14,906 nt of DNA from Ferruginibacter sp. (GTDB taxonomy: Bacteria; Bacteroidota; Bacteroidia; Chitinophagales; Chitinophagaceae). Both the position numbers and the translations under genes were made by a program. Below the pieces are notes generated by a model. The model did not search any database and was not told the DNA's origin. It saw only the letters and a list, made by a program, of their open reading frames with translations. The stretch spans positions 1 through 14,906 of the forward strand of contig JANXTN010000205.1 of the NCBI GenBank assembly GCA_025352435.1. The letters are read 5' to 3'. Of the stretch, positions 1-6,790 are shown one piece after another (position 1 is the stretch's first letter; each line of letters opens with the position of its first letter).

Positions 1-1152
1 TCCAATGTTGCTGATGAAGTTGCTTTTTTTAAACTGCCCTTGAACATTTATAAAAATGATGCTAATTGGATACAGCCATTGGATAAAGATGTAGCGGAAA
101 TTTTTGACCAAAAAAAAAACAAAGCCTTTCGTTTTGGGAAATTAGAAAGATGGATTGTAAAAGATGATGCTGGAAAAGTAATTGGAAGAATAGCTGCATT
201 TACCAATAAAAAATATAAGAACAAAGGAGACGATGTGCCGGTAGGTGGTGTAGGTTTTTTTGAATGTATAAACGACCAACAAGCTGCAAATTTATTATTG
301 GACACTGCAAAACAATGGCTACAGGAGCAAGGCATGGAAGCCATGGATGGGCCCATTAACTTCGGGGAGCGAGACAGGTGGTGGGGAATGGTGACCAAAG
401 GATTTATGGAGCCGTTGTATTGCATGAATTATAATCCACCTTATTATGTAACACTGTTTGAAACCTATGGCTTCAAAGTATTTTTTGAGCAGGTTTGTTT
501 GAGCATGGATCCTAAATCTCCGCTTGATAAAAAAATGTGGGCTAGACATGATGCGTTGGAAGCAGACGGTAATTTTTCATCCGACCATTTACACAAAAAA
601 AACCTGGAGAAATATGCAAAGGATTTTGCAACGGTGTATAACAAAGCGTGGGCTGGACATGGTGGGCTCAAAGAAATGCCATACGAACAGGTGCTTATTA
701 TGTTTAAAAAAATGAAGCCGGTGATGGATGAAAAGATTCTGCACTATGCTTATTACAAAAATGAACCGATAGCCATTTTTATAAATATCCCCGATCTTAA
801 CCAGTGGTTTAAACACCTGCACGGAAATTTTGGATTTCTACAGAAATTAAAATTCCTCTGGGTGAAGCAATTCAAAAAAAACAAAAAGTTTACCGGTTTG
901 GTGTTTGGCGTAGTGCCTCAGTGGCATGGCAAAGGAGTAGATGCTTACATTATCGGCGAAGCCGCAAAATATGTACAATCTGCCGCAAGCCCATACACAG
1001 AATATGAAATGCAGTGGATAGGTGACTTTAACCCAAAGATGCTCAATATTGGTCTGGGTTTAGGAGATGTGCAGCGTAGCCGAAACCTATGTACCTACAG
1101 ATATCTTTTTGACCGAAACAGAGAATTTAAACGCCACCCCATCTTTAGTTAA
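1..1152 (+). CDS. GNAT-like acyltransferase family protein, 5' partial
   Basis: The reading frame is open from base 1 to the stop at 1150-1152, giving 383 visible residues, so the true start lies upstream of the window. The TTG at base 40 is not a convincing start, because the residues encoded before it (VADEVAFFKLPLNIYKND) look like normal protein leading into the conserved N-terminal block. The visible block MDGPINFGERDRWWG (residues 115-129) and the following NYNPPYY segment match, from memory, a family of Bacteroidota proteins usually annotated as GNAT-fold N-acetyltransferases or left hypothetical. The C-terminal half (VFGVVPQWHGKGVDAYI) resembles the acyl-CoA binding turn of a GNAT domain. 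Substrate and pathway are unknown. An A10 run at 110-119 is in frame. The gene ends 80 bases before dnaX. I am confident it is coding and moderately confident of the fold. Confidence 0.8.
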   Translation, partial: SNVADEVAFFKLPLNIYKNDANWIQPLDKDVAEIFDQKKNKAFRFGKLERWIVKDDAGKVIGRIAAFTNKKYKNKGDDVPVGGVGFFECINDQQAANLLLDTAKQWLQEQGMEAMDGPINFGERDRWWGMVTKGFMEPLYCMNYNPPYYVTLFETYGFKVFFEQVCLSMDPKSPLDKKMWARHDALEADGNFSSDHLHKKNLEKYAKDFATVYNKAWAGHGGLKEMPYEQVLIMFKKMKPVMDEKILHYAYYKNEPIAIFINIPDLNQWFKHLHGNFGFLQKLKFLWVKQFKKNKKFTGLVFGVVPQWHGKGVDAYIIGEAAKYVQSAASPYTEYEMQWIGDFNPKMLNIGLGLGDVQRSRNLCTYRYLFDRNREFKRHPIFS

Positions 1153-1232
1153 ATTAGCAATTACCGCCTACAATAATTAAATTCGCAGAAATACTTTCTA
1201 CCAAAACACCCACAGGATAGTTATTAATAATT

Positions 1233-3014
1233 ATGGAAAAATTTGTTGTTTCCGCCAGAAAATACAGACCGCAGAATTTCAGTACGGTAGTGGGGCAGTC
1301 GCATATTACAACTACACTTAAGAATGCTATAAACAACAACCAACTTGCTCATGCTTTTTTATTTTGTGGGCCAAGAGGCGTAGGGAAAACCACCTGTGCA
1401 AGAATTTTAGCCAAAACTATTAATTGCGAAAATAAAACTGCAGATGGCGAGGCCTGTAATACTTGTAACAGTTGTGTTTCGTTTGATGCAGGCACATCTT
1501 TAAATATACATGAACTGGATGCTGCCAGTAACAATTCAGTAGATGACATTCGCAGTTTGGTGGATCAGGTACGTTTTGCACCGCAAGCGGGACAGTACAA
1601 AGTATATATTGTAGATGAGGTTCATATGCTGAGTGCATCAGCCTTTAATGCATTTTTAAAAACGCTGGAAGAACCACCACCCTATGCCATTTTTATTTTG
1701 GCAACTACAGAAAAACACAAAATTTTACCAACCATACTTAGCCGTTGCCAGATATTTGATTTTAAAAGAATAACTGCAAATGATACCGTTGAACACCTGA
1801 GAGAAATTTGTGACAAAGAAAGTATTACCGCAGAAAATACTGCCCTGCATGTGATAGCACAAAAGAGCGAAGGCTGCATGAGAGATTCGCTAAGCATACT
1901 GGATAAAATTGTAAGTTTTACAGGCGGTAAAATAACCTATACAAATACGCTTGAGCATTTAAATATCCTGGATGAAGATTACTTTTTTAAGCTGCTGCAA
2001 TTTGCAACCGAGCAAAAACTGAGTGAGGCATTGCTGTTGTTTGATGATATAAACCAAAAGGGTTTTGAGGGTGATACTTTTTTAGAAGGATTTATAGAAT
2101 TTATAAGAAACCTGCTGGTGAGTAAAGATGTAAAAGCTGCCATTTTACTTGAAGTAGCAGAAGATTTTAGAGATAAATATTTACAGGCAGCAAAAGAGAT
2201 TTCAGCCAATTGGATGATAGCAGCTTTAAATACAACACACGAAGCTGCTTTGCAATATAAGCAAGCCCGCAACAAAAGATTGTGTGTGGAAATGGCTTTG
2301 ATAAAACTCTGCTACATAAACCAAGCTGTGGAATTGAGCGAAGATGCAGGAGGTACTATTCAAAAAAAAAAATTAGTTGATACCGCAAAACCGGTATCTT
2401 TTAAAGGGCTTTCTTTTATAAAAATAAAAGAAGTTGCTGCTGCTGAAATACCGGTAAAAAACAAAGTAAAACCCGAAGTTGCAGCTTTATACGTAAATGA
2501 AGAAGCAACATCGATAGCACCGAAAATTATTGTAGATGAAACGCCGAAACCTGCTCCCAAGAATAAAGGAATGGGTTCTTTGCAAAAAATCCGTGCACGT
2601 CTATTACAAGAAACGAAACAGGAAAAACCGTTCCTGGAATTAACGATGGAGAATCTTGAAAAAGCATGGACGATCTACACCGAAAACCTTTTTAACGATA
2701 AAAAATTCCCTGTAGTTACACAATTTAAAATGGCGGTACTGAGGATTGATGATGAATTTAATTTTACAGTGATTACAGAGGGCGTATTGCAACAGCGATA
2801 TTTTGAATTAGAAAGATCGAGCCTTATCCCATATATGCAAAAATATTTCGGCAACAAACTATTGAAATATTCTATAGAAGTGAAGGAGCCTGAATCAACC
2901 GGAGAGCGTGAACAAAAAACCCTCACATCAAAACAACAATACGAATACCTCATTCAAAAATATCCGCTTATTAAAGAACTGAAGGATAGACTGAAGATGG
3001 AAATTGACTATTAA
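1233..3014 (+). CDS. dnaX: DNA polymerase III subunit tau (and probably gamma)
   Basis: This is the ATPase subunit of the clamp loader, which places the sliding clamp on DNA and in its long form holds the polymerase together. The 593-residue product shows Walker A GPRGVGKT at 46-53, a zinc-binding set Cys65, Cys75, Cys78 and Cys81, Walker B VYIVDEVH at 124-131, sensor 1 ATTE at 157-160 and the arginine-finger SRC motif at 170-172. Domains I-III end near residue 365. A low-complexity linker follows, then a tau-type C-terminal domain ending in the acidic tail MEIDY. ATG at 1233 directly precedes the conserved FVVSARKYRPQNF start. The boundary between domain III and the linker carries an A11 run with flanking signals (see the separate entry), so a shorter gamma-like product of about 380 residues is likely. 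No good terminator was seen between this gene and pdhC. Confidence 0.97.
   Translation: MEKFVVSARKYRPQNFSTVVGQSHITTTLKNAINNNQLAHAFLFCGPRGVGKTTCARILAKTINCENKTADGEACNTCNSCVSFDAGTSLNIHELDAASNNSVDDIRSLVDQVRFAPQAGQYKVYIVDEVHMLSASAFNAFLKTLEEPPPYAIFILATTEKHKILPTILSRCQIFDFKRITANDTVEHLREICDKESITAENTALHVIAQKSEGCMRDSLSILDKIVSFTGGKITYTNTLEHLNILDEDYFFKLLQFATEQKLSEALLLFDDINQKGFEGDTFLEGFIEFIRNLLVSKDVKAAILLEVAEDFRDKYLQAAKEISANWMIAALNTTHEAALQYKQARNKRLCVEMALIKLCYINQAVELSEDAGGTIQKKKLVDTAKPVSFKGLSFIKIKEVAAAEIPVKNKVKPEVAALYVNEEATSIAPKIIVDETPKPAPKNKGMGSLQKIRARLLQETKQEKPFLELTMENLEKAWTIYTENLFNDKKFPVVTQFKMAVLRIDDEFNFTVITEGVLQQRYFELERSSLIPYMQKYFGNKLLKYSIEVKEPESTGEREQKTLTSKQQYEYLIQKYPLIKELKDRLKMEIDY
2348..2398 (+). promoter_or_regulatory. 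Probable programmed frameshift/slippage element in dnaX
   Basis: Seen directly, in order: AGGAGGT at 2348-2354; eleven A residues at 2362-2372, read as CAA AAA AAA AAA; a six-base spacer 2373-2378; and a perfect 7-bp hairpin GATACCG/CGGTATC (2379-2385 with 2392-2398, loop CAAAAC). A -1 shift after Lys380 would add Ile-Ser and stop at TGA 2378-2380. A +1 shift would stop at once at TAG 2374-2376. The order and spacing match the E. coli dnaX frameshift site (internal Shine-Dalgarno, A-rich heptamer, hairpin), and the long A run also resembles the Thermus dnaX transcriptional slippage site. Which mechanism operates here is inference. Confidence 0.75.
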
Positions 3015-3093
3015 ACGAACAACAGTTTACAAGGCAAAAGAATTTTGTTTTTTTTGCAGTAATTTCGAATCTAAATATTATTAAAATACAATT

Positions 3094-4800
3094 ATGGCAG
3101 AAGTAATAAGGATGCCGCTGCTGAGCGATACCATGACGGAAGGAAAGATAGTGGCATGGAACAAGAAGGTGGGCGATAAAGTGAAGGCGGATGATGTGCT
3201 GGCAGATGTGGAAACTGACAAAGCAACGATGGAAGTAAATGGTTATGTGGATGGAACGCTTTTATATATTGGAGTACCTGAGGGCGAAGCTGCAAAAATT
3301 AATCAGATCATAGCGATTGTAGGAAAGGAAGGAGAAGATTATAAAGGGTTGTTGGATAGTGAGGAAGCAAAGGGGACGACAGACAATGGACCACAGACCA
3401 CGGAGAATAACGAGAACAGCGGACAACAGGCAACTACGGCTGAACCCGCAACTGCTAACCCGCAACCAGTAACTAATAACTCCCAACCCGCAGCCTCAGT
3501 TACCCTGCCCGATGGAGCAAAAGAAATAAGAATGCCATTGCTGAGTGATACAATGACAGAAGGGAAAATTGTAGCATGGAATAAAAAAGTAGGCGATGCA
3601 GTGAAGGCTGATGATGTATTGGCTGATGTAGAAACGGACAAAGCAACAATGGAAGTGGTAGGTTATGAAGAAGGCACACTTTTATATATAGGTGTAGAAG
3701 CAGGGCATGCTGCAAAAATAAATCAGATCATTGCAATTGTAGGAAAGGCAGGAACTGATGTGGCAGCTTATGTAACGGGGCAAGCCGGTCAGATTACGGA
3801 CGACGGATCACAGACAGAAAAGACTACGCACGAAGGACAGCAGAACACGGAAGCACAACCGTCAACAAATAACCCGCAATCCGAAACTTCTAACACTCAA
3901 CCTGCAACGAACACTGATGGCAGAATAAAAGCCTCCCCACTAGCTAAAAAAATAGCTGCTGAAAAAGGGCTAGACATCAGCAAGATAAGCGGTACTGGTG
4001 ATGGTGGCAGAATTACCAAGAGTGATATAGAAGGGTATAAAGTGCAGACTACAGACAACAGACCACAGACGATGGCTGCAAGCGCTCAATCATCAACTTT
4101 CAACCATCAACCATCAACAGAATCTTTTACCGACGTACCGCTTACGCAAATGCGCAAAGTGATCGCACGCAGACTTGGTGAGAGTATGTTTACTGCACCG
4201 CATTTTTATTTAACCATGGAGTTGAATATGAATAATGCGATGGCTGCACGTACGGCAATAAATGAAGTGAGCCCAGTGAAAGTTTCCTTTAATGATATAA
4301 TCATAAAAGCTTGTGCCGCAGCGCTTCGTTTACACCCAGATGTAAACAGCAGTTGGATGGGAGATTTTATCAGAAAAAACAACCACATACATATTGGTTC
4401 TGCACTGGCTTTGCCTGAAGGTTTAATTGTACCTGTAATAAAATTTGCTGATCAGAAATCATTGTCTCAAATAGCAGCAGATGCGAAAGAATTGTATGCT
4501 AAAGCAAAAGATAAAAAACTACAGCCAAACGAATTCAGCGGAAATACATTTACCATATCTAACCTTGGCATGATGGATATTGAAGAATTTACCGCAATTA
4601 TTAACCCGCCTGACAGCTGCATACTTGCAGTAGGTAAAATTAAAGAAACAGTAGTAAGCAACGGCGGTAAAATTGAAGTTGCCAATGTGATGAAGGTAAC
4701 CCTAAGCTGCGACCATAGAAGTGTAGATGGAGCGGTAGGTGCGGCATTTTTACAAACATTGAAAAAGTTTGTGGAGAACCCGGTGACAATGCTGGTTTAA
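3094..4800 (+). CDS. pdhC: Pyruvate dehydrogenase E2, dihydrolipoamide acetyltransferase, two lipoyl domains
   Basis: This is the core acyltransferase of the pyruvate dehydrogenase complex. It moves the acetyl group from lipoamide to CoA in the cytoplasm. The 568-residue product has lipoyl domain 1 (about 1-80, lipoylated Lys43 in ETDKATM), lipoyl domain 2 (about 143-220, Lys183 in the same motif), a peripheral-subunit-binding domain (about 277-315, RIKASPLAKKIA with GTGDGGRITKSDI) and the catalytic domain (about 345-568) with DHRSVDG, His541 and Asp545 being catalytic. The two lipoyl domains are nearly identical in protein but much less so in DNA. The linkers at about 95-140, 230-276 and 317-343 are rich in T, N, Q, P and S. 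A possible -7 box with one mismatch, TAATTTCG, lies at 3060-3067. Substrate choice between pyruvate and other 2-oxo acids is inferred from overall likeness, since no E1 gene is in view. Confidence 0.93.
   Translation: MAEVIRMPLLSDTMTEGKIVAWNKKVGDKVKADDVLADVETDKATMEVNGYVDGTLLYIGVPEGEAAKINQIIAIVGKEGEDYKGLLDSEEAKGTTDNGPQTTENNENSGQQATTAEPATANPQPVTNNSQPAASVTLPDGAKEIRMPLLSDTMTEGKIVAWNKKVGDAVKADDVLADVETDKATMEVVGYEEGTLLYIGVEAGHAAKINQIIAIVGKAGTDVAAYVTGQAGQITDDGSQTEKTTHEGQQNTEAQPSTNNPQSETSNTQPATNTDGRIKASPLAKKIAAEKGLDISKISGTGDGGRITKSDIEGYKVQTTDNRPQTMAASAQSSTFNHQPSTESFTDVPLTQMRKVIARRLGESMFTAPHFYLTMELNMNNAMAARTAINEVSPVKVSFNDIIIKACAAALRLHPDVNSSWMGDFIRKNNHIHIGSALALPEGLIVPVIKFADQKSLSQIAADAKELYAKAKDKKLQPNEFSGNTFTISNLGMMDIEEFTAIINPPDSCILAVGKIKETVVSNGGKIEVANVMKVTLSCDHRSVDGAVGAAFLQTLKKFVENPVTMLV
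3376..3495 (+). repeat. Repeat-word linker 1 inside pdhC
   Basis: This is the linker between the two lipoyl domains. It starts with GAC/CAC words (gacaatggaccacagacc) and continues with AACCCGCAAC at 3443-3452 and again at 3457-3466, then CAACCCGCAG from 3484. These resemble short intergenic repeat words of related Bacteroidota, but here they keep the frame open and encode a T/N/Q/P-rich spacer. That they descend from intergenic repeats is inference. Confidence 0.55.
3793..3918 (+). repeat. Repeat-word linker 2 inside pdhC
   Basis: This is the linker between lipoyl domain 2 and the subunit-binding domain. It has the same two-part build as linker 1: first words such as gacggatcacagacag, then AACCCGCAAT at 3871-3880 and CAACCTGCAACG. 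The shared build suggests that it was copied from linker 1 or arose from the same source. The frame is intact. Confidence 0.5.
4042..4118 (+). repeat. Repeat-word linker 3 inside pdhC
   Basis: This is the linker between the subunit-binding and catalytic domains. The first half (4043-4071) repeats CAGAC four times (cagactacagacaacag, then accacagac). The second half (4087-4118) is built of CAATCATCAAC, TTTCAACCATCAA and CCATCAAC units. It encodes about 26 residues (for example TTDNRPQT and NHQPSTE). This is the clearest of the three repeat-built linkers. Confidence 0.6.
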
Positions 4801-4820
4801 GAAATCAATAAATAATTTTA

Positions 4821-4851
4821 AAGCCTTTCTTATTCAAGAAGGGCTTTTTTA
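4821..4851 (+). terminator. Rho-independent terminator after pdhC
   Basis: AAGCCTTTCTT (4821-4831) pairs with AAGAAGGGCTT (4836-4846) across the loop ATTC, with a single G-U pair, and runs into six T residues at 4845-4850. It sits 20 bases after the pdhC stop and separates pdhC from the next transcription unit. Confidence 0.9.
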
Positions 4852-4913
4852 TTTGGAAAGAAATATGTTTCATTATTTACTGAAAGTTCAATAATATACC
4901 TTACTTTTATTGC

Positions 4914-5417
4914 ATGAAACTGGAAGAAGCTAAACAACAATTTATAAACAGCTGGGGGGCATTTGGAACGCAGTGGGGCATCAATCGCACGATGGCGCAG
5001 ATACATGCGCTGCTGCTTATTAGTACGTCCCCAATTACACAGGATGATATAATGGAAGAGTTGAGCATCAGCCGGGGAAACGTAAATATGAATATAAGAG
5101 ATTTGATAGGTTGGGGATTAGTGGAAAGAGTTATTGTTTCCGGAGAAAGAAAAGAATATTTTACTGCAGATAAAAACATATGGAAGGTAGCCACACAAAT
5201 AATAAAAGAGCGCAAGAAAAGAGAATTGGATCCGATGCTGAAACTGCTCAGCCAATTAGAAAACATTGATGATAAAAAAGAGAAAGATGCCAAAGAGTTT
5301 TTAACAGTTGTGGGAGATATAAAAAAGCTGGGCAGCCATGCAGATAGTCTGCTGGACATTATGATAAAAGCAGAAGAGAATAAATTTATAAGTGGGGTGA
5401 TGAAGATATTCAAGTAG
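4914..5417 (+). CDS. GbsR/MarR-type winged-helix transcriptional regulator
   Basis: This is a 167-residue putative DNA-binding regulator. Residues about 25-88 form a winged helix-turn-helix: the first helices around MAQIHALLLIS, the segment ITQDDIMEELSISRGNVNMN containing the recognition helix, and a wing with the charged turn SGERKEYF. The rest is helical and charged (93-166) and probably forms the dimer interface. The EEAKQQFINSWGAFGTQWG opening is typical of the GbsR branch of the MarR group. The regulated genes are not known. The 1-base gap to the next gene suggests co-transcription with the DCC and CoA-binding proteins. The preceding terminator means that it needs its own promoter. TACTTTTA at 4902-4909 is a weak -7 candidate, but it lies too close to the ATG to be convincing. 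Confidence 0.85.
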   Translation: MKLEEAKQQFINSWGAFGTQWGINRTMAQIHALLLISTSPITQDDIMEELSISRGNVNMNIRDLIGWGLVERVIVSGERKEYFTADKNIWKVATQIIKERKKRELDPMLKLLSQLENIDDKKEKDAKEFLTVVGDIKKLGSHADSLLDIMIKAEENKFISGVMKIFK

Positions 5418-5418
5418 G

Positions 5419-5823
5419 ATGCAAAATCAAAAACCAATCATATTATTTGACGGTGTTTGTAACCTTTGTAACAATGCTGTGCAGTTTGTAATTAAGCATG
5501 ATCCCGCTGATAAATTTATGTTTGCAGCTTTACAATCTACCACAGGAAAAGCATTGCTGGAAAAACATAATTTACCGCAGCAAGGTTTTGATTCTTTTGT
5601 TTTGATACAAGACGAAAAAGTTTTTCTAAAATCTACCGCTGCTTTGAAGGTGGCAAAACAGCTAAGCGGACCGATAAAATTGTTACATGGCTTTATAATT
5701 GTACCATCATTTATAAGAAACTTAGTTTATATTTTTATTGCCAAAAACAGATACAAATGGTTTGGTAAAAAAGATAATTGCATGGTTCCTACAGATTCAC
5801 TCAAAGCAAGATTTTTAAATTGA
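5419..5823 (+). CDS. DCC-family (DUF393) thiol-disulfide oxidoreductase-like protein
   Basis: This 134-residue protein begins with the family hallmark ILFDGVCNLCN, in which Asp11, Cys14 and Cys17 form the D-x-x-C-x-x-C motif that names the DCC family. It is followed by the usual FVIKHDPADKFMFAALQS segment and ends with a YKWFGKKDNCMVPT region, so the length is normal for the family. Members have a thioredoxin-like predicted fold with a CxxC pair, and their partners and substrates are mostly unknown. No signal peptide is visible. A hydrophobic stretch near residues 87-110 (LLHGFIIVPSFIRNLVYIFI) may be membrane-associated. The start is one base after the regulator stop, which suggests an operon and possible translational coupling. 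Confidence 0.88.
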   Translation: MQNQKPIILFDGVCNLCNNAVQFVIKHDPADKFMFAALQSTTGKALLEKHNLPQQGFDSFVLIQDEKVFLKSTAALKVAKQLSGPIKLLHGFIIVPSFIRNLVYIFIAKNRYKWFGKKDNCMVPTDSLKARFLN

Positions 5824-5827
5824 TATT

Positions 5828-6190
5828 ATGCAAAAGAAAACAATAGTAATAGGTGCATCAGAAAATGCAGAGCGCTACAGCAACATGGCAGTAAAAAAAC
5901 TAGTAGCACACAATCATCCTGTAATAGCAGTAGGCAATAAGAAAGGTGTTATAAACAACATTAAAATAGAAATAGAAAATCCGGTTATAATTGATGTGGA
6001 TACCGTGACCTTGTACCTTAATCCAACTAATCAAAAGCCCTATTACGATTATATACTTTCACTAAATCCCAAACGAATTATTTTTAATCCGGGTACTGAA
6101 AATGAAGAACTGGAAAAGTTTGCTGCTGCAAAGGGAATTAAAATTATGGAAGCATGCACGCTCGTATTGCTCTCTACAAATCAATACTAA
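5828..6190 (+). CDS. CoA-binding domain protein (YccU-like)
   Basis: This is a 120-residue single-domain protein with a Rossmann-like fold. The N-terminal TIVIGASENAERYSNMAVKKL holds the glycine-containing nucleotide loop. The motif RIIFNPGTENEEL at about 84-96 and the end EACTLVLLSTNQY are characteristic of the CoA_binding_2 family, related to the CoA-binding part of succinyl-CoA synthetase. The molecular role of the stand-alone members is not established. The gene lies 4 bases after the DCC gene, in line with one transcript. No clear terminator follows: the next 83 bases are A+T-rich, with only weak inverted repeats. Confidence 0.88.
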   Translation: MQKKTIVIGASENAERYSNMAVKKLVAHNHPVIAVGNKKGVINNIKIEIENPVIIDVDTVTLYLNPTNQKPYYDYILSLNPKRIIFNPGTENEELEKFAAAKGIKIMEACTLVLLSTNQY

Positions 6191-6239
6191 AAAAAAATTC
6201 TTTTATATAATAAATTCTACAAGCTGTCGTTTATATTAT

Positions 6240-6260
6240 AGAATCTATCCAAGAATCTAT
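6240..6260 (+). repeat. Short direct repeat upstream of a secreted-protein gene
   Basis: AGAATCTAT occurs at 6240-6248 and again at 6252-6260, a 12-base period, ending 13 bases before the next ATG. It could be an operator half-site pair. No factor can be named and chance is possible in A+T-rich DNA. Confidence 0.3.
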
Positions 6261-6273
6261 AAAAAACACACCA

Positions 6274-6720
6274 ATGAAAAAATACAGCAAATCATTGCTT
6301 GCAGTATTGTTATCAATAACTACTATTGCCGGCGTAGCCCAAAATACTGATAGAAGAGCAAAGCTTTACGCAACACTTCCACAAACAATTACCGTTGATA
6401 AAAATATTTTTGCTTCTGTCCTTGATGTAACAGAGGGCAAAGAAGTATCAGTGCCACTATCCAGTGAATTTACTTTTACAGGAAAAGTGATAGGCAATTT
6501 TACTAAGTACAATAACATGCACACCGTAATGGTTCGTTCAAATGACAACCAAACTTCTATTCTTCAAATTACGGCATTTCCAAATGACAACAATATTTCT
6601 TACACCGGACGAATAATAAACAGCAATGCAGCGGACGGTTACGAAATTAAAAATAATAATGGCATTTATACTTTACAGAAGTTCGAGACCCTAAAAATAT
6701 TAGATCCCTGTAAATTATAG
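6274..6720 (+). CDS. Small exported protein of unknown function
   Basis: I do not recognise a named family. The 148-residue product starts with a clear signal peptide (MKKYSKSLLAVLLSITTIAG) with a likely signal peptidase I cut after Ala22 in AGVA-QNT. The mature part, about 126 residues, is rich in beta-forming stretches (EVSVPLSSEFTFTGKVIG, HTVMVRSND, ISYTGRIIN) and ends DPCKL, with a single cysteine near the C-terminus. The segment YTGRIINSNAADGYEIK followed by NNNGIYTLQK looks like a compact beta domain of the kind found next to, or at the front of, secreted metalloproteases in this phylum. The gene lies 70 bases before such a protease in the same orientation. A role as a separately encoded propeptide or inhibitor is a hypothesis only. 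Confidence 0.75.
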   Translation: MKKYSKSLLAVLLSITTIAGVAQNTDRRAKLYATLPQTITVDKNIFASVLDVTEGKEVSVPLSSEFTFTGKVIGNFTKYNNMHTVMVRSNDNQTSILQITAFPNDNNISYTGRIINSNAADGYEIKNNNGIYTLQKFETLKILDPCKL

Positions 6721-6790
6721 TTCCAAAAAAAAGATACTGATGATCGCCCCAATATCCGATCTCATTTATCATTGAATCTTAAAACCTACT

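Noticed and set aside
40..42. TTG start for the first gene
   Set aside because: The frame is open to base 1 and the preceding residues look like part of the protein, so the gene is treated as cut by the window edge.
110..119. A10 run in the first gene as a second frameshift site
   Set aside because: There is no upstream AGGAGG-like sequence, no downstream hairpin that I could find and no known dual product for this family. Long A runs are common at this base composition.
2379..2398. The hairpin in dnaX as an intrinsic terminator
   Set aside because: It is inside the coding region and is not followed by a solid T run (only TCTTTTA), and its spacing from the A run fits a frameshift stimulator better.
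3339..3641. Minus-strand open frames across pdhC linker 1 and lipoyl domain 2, with a VVCGPLSVV-like translation
   Set aside because: This is the reverse reading of the repeat words in the linker. Such translations often arise from repeats and do not indicate a gene.
4907..5437. A 176-codon open frame on the minus strand opposite the GbsR-type regulator
   Set aside because: Its translation is low-complexity, rich in S, F and L, with no family likeness, and it covers a plus-strand gene with clear winged-helix motifs. It is a shadow frame.
6102..6350. An 82-codon plus-strand frame spanning the end of the CoA-binding gene and the start of the secreted-protein gene
   Set aside because: It overlaps two well-supported genes in another frame and its translation shows no recognisable feature.
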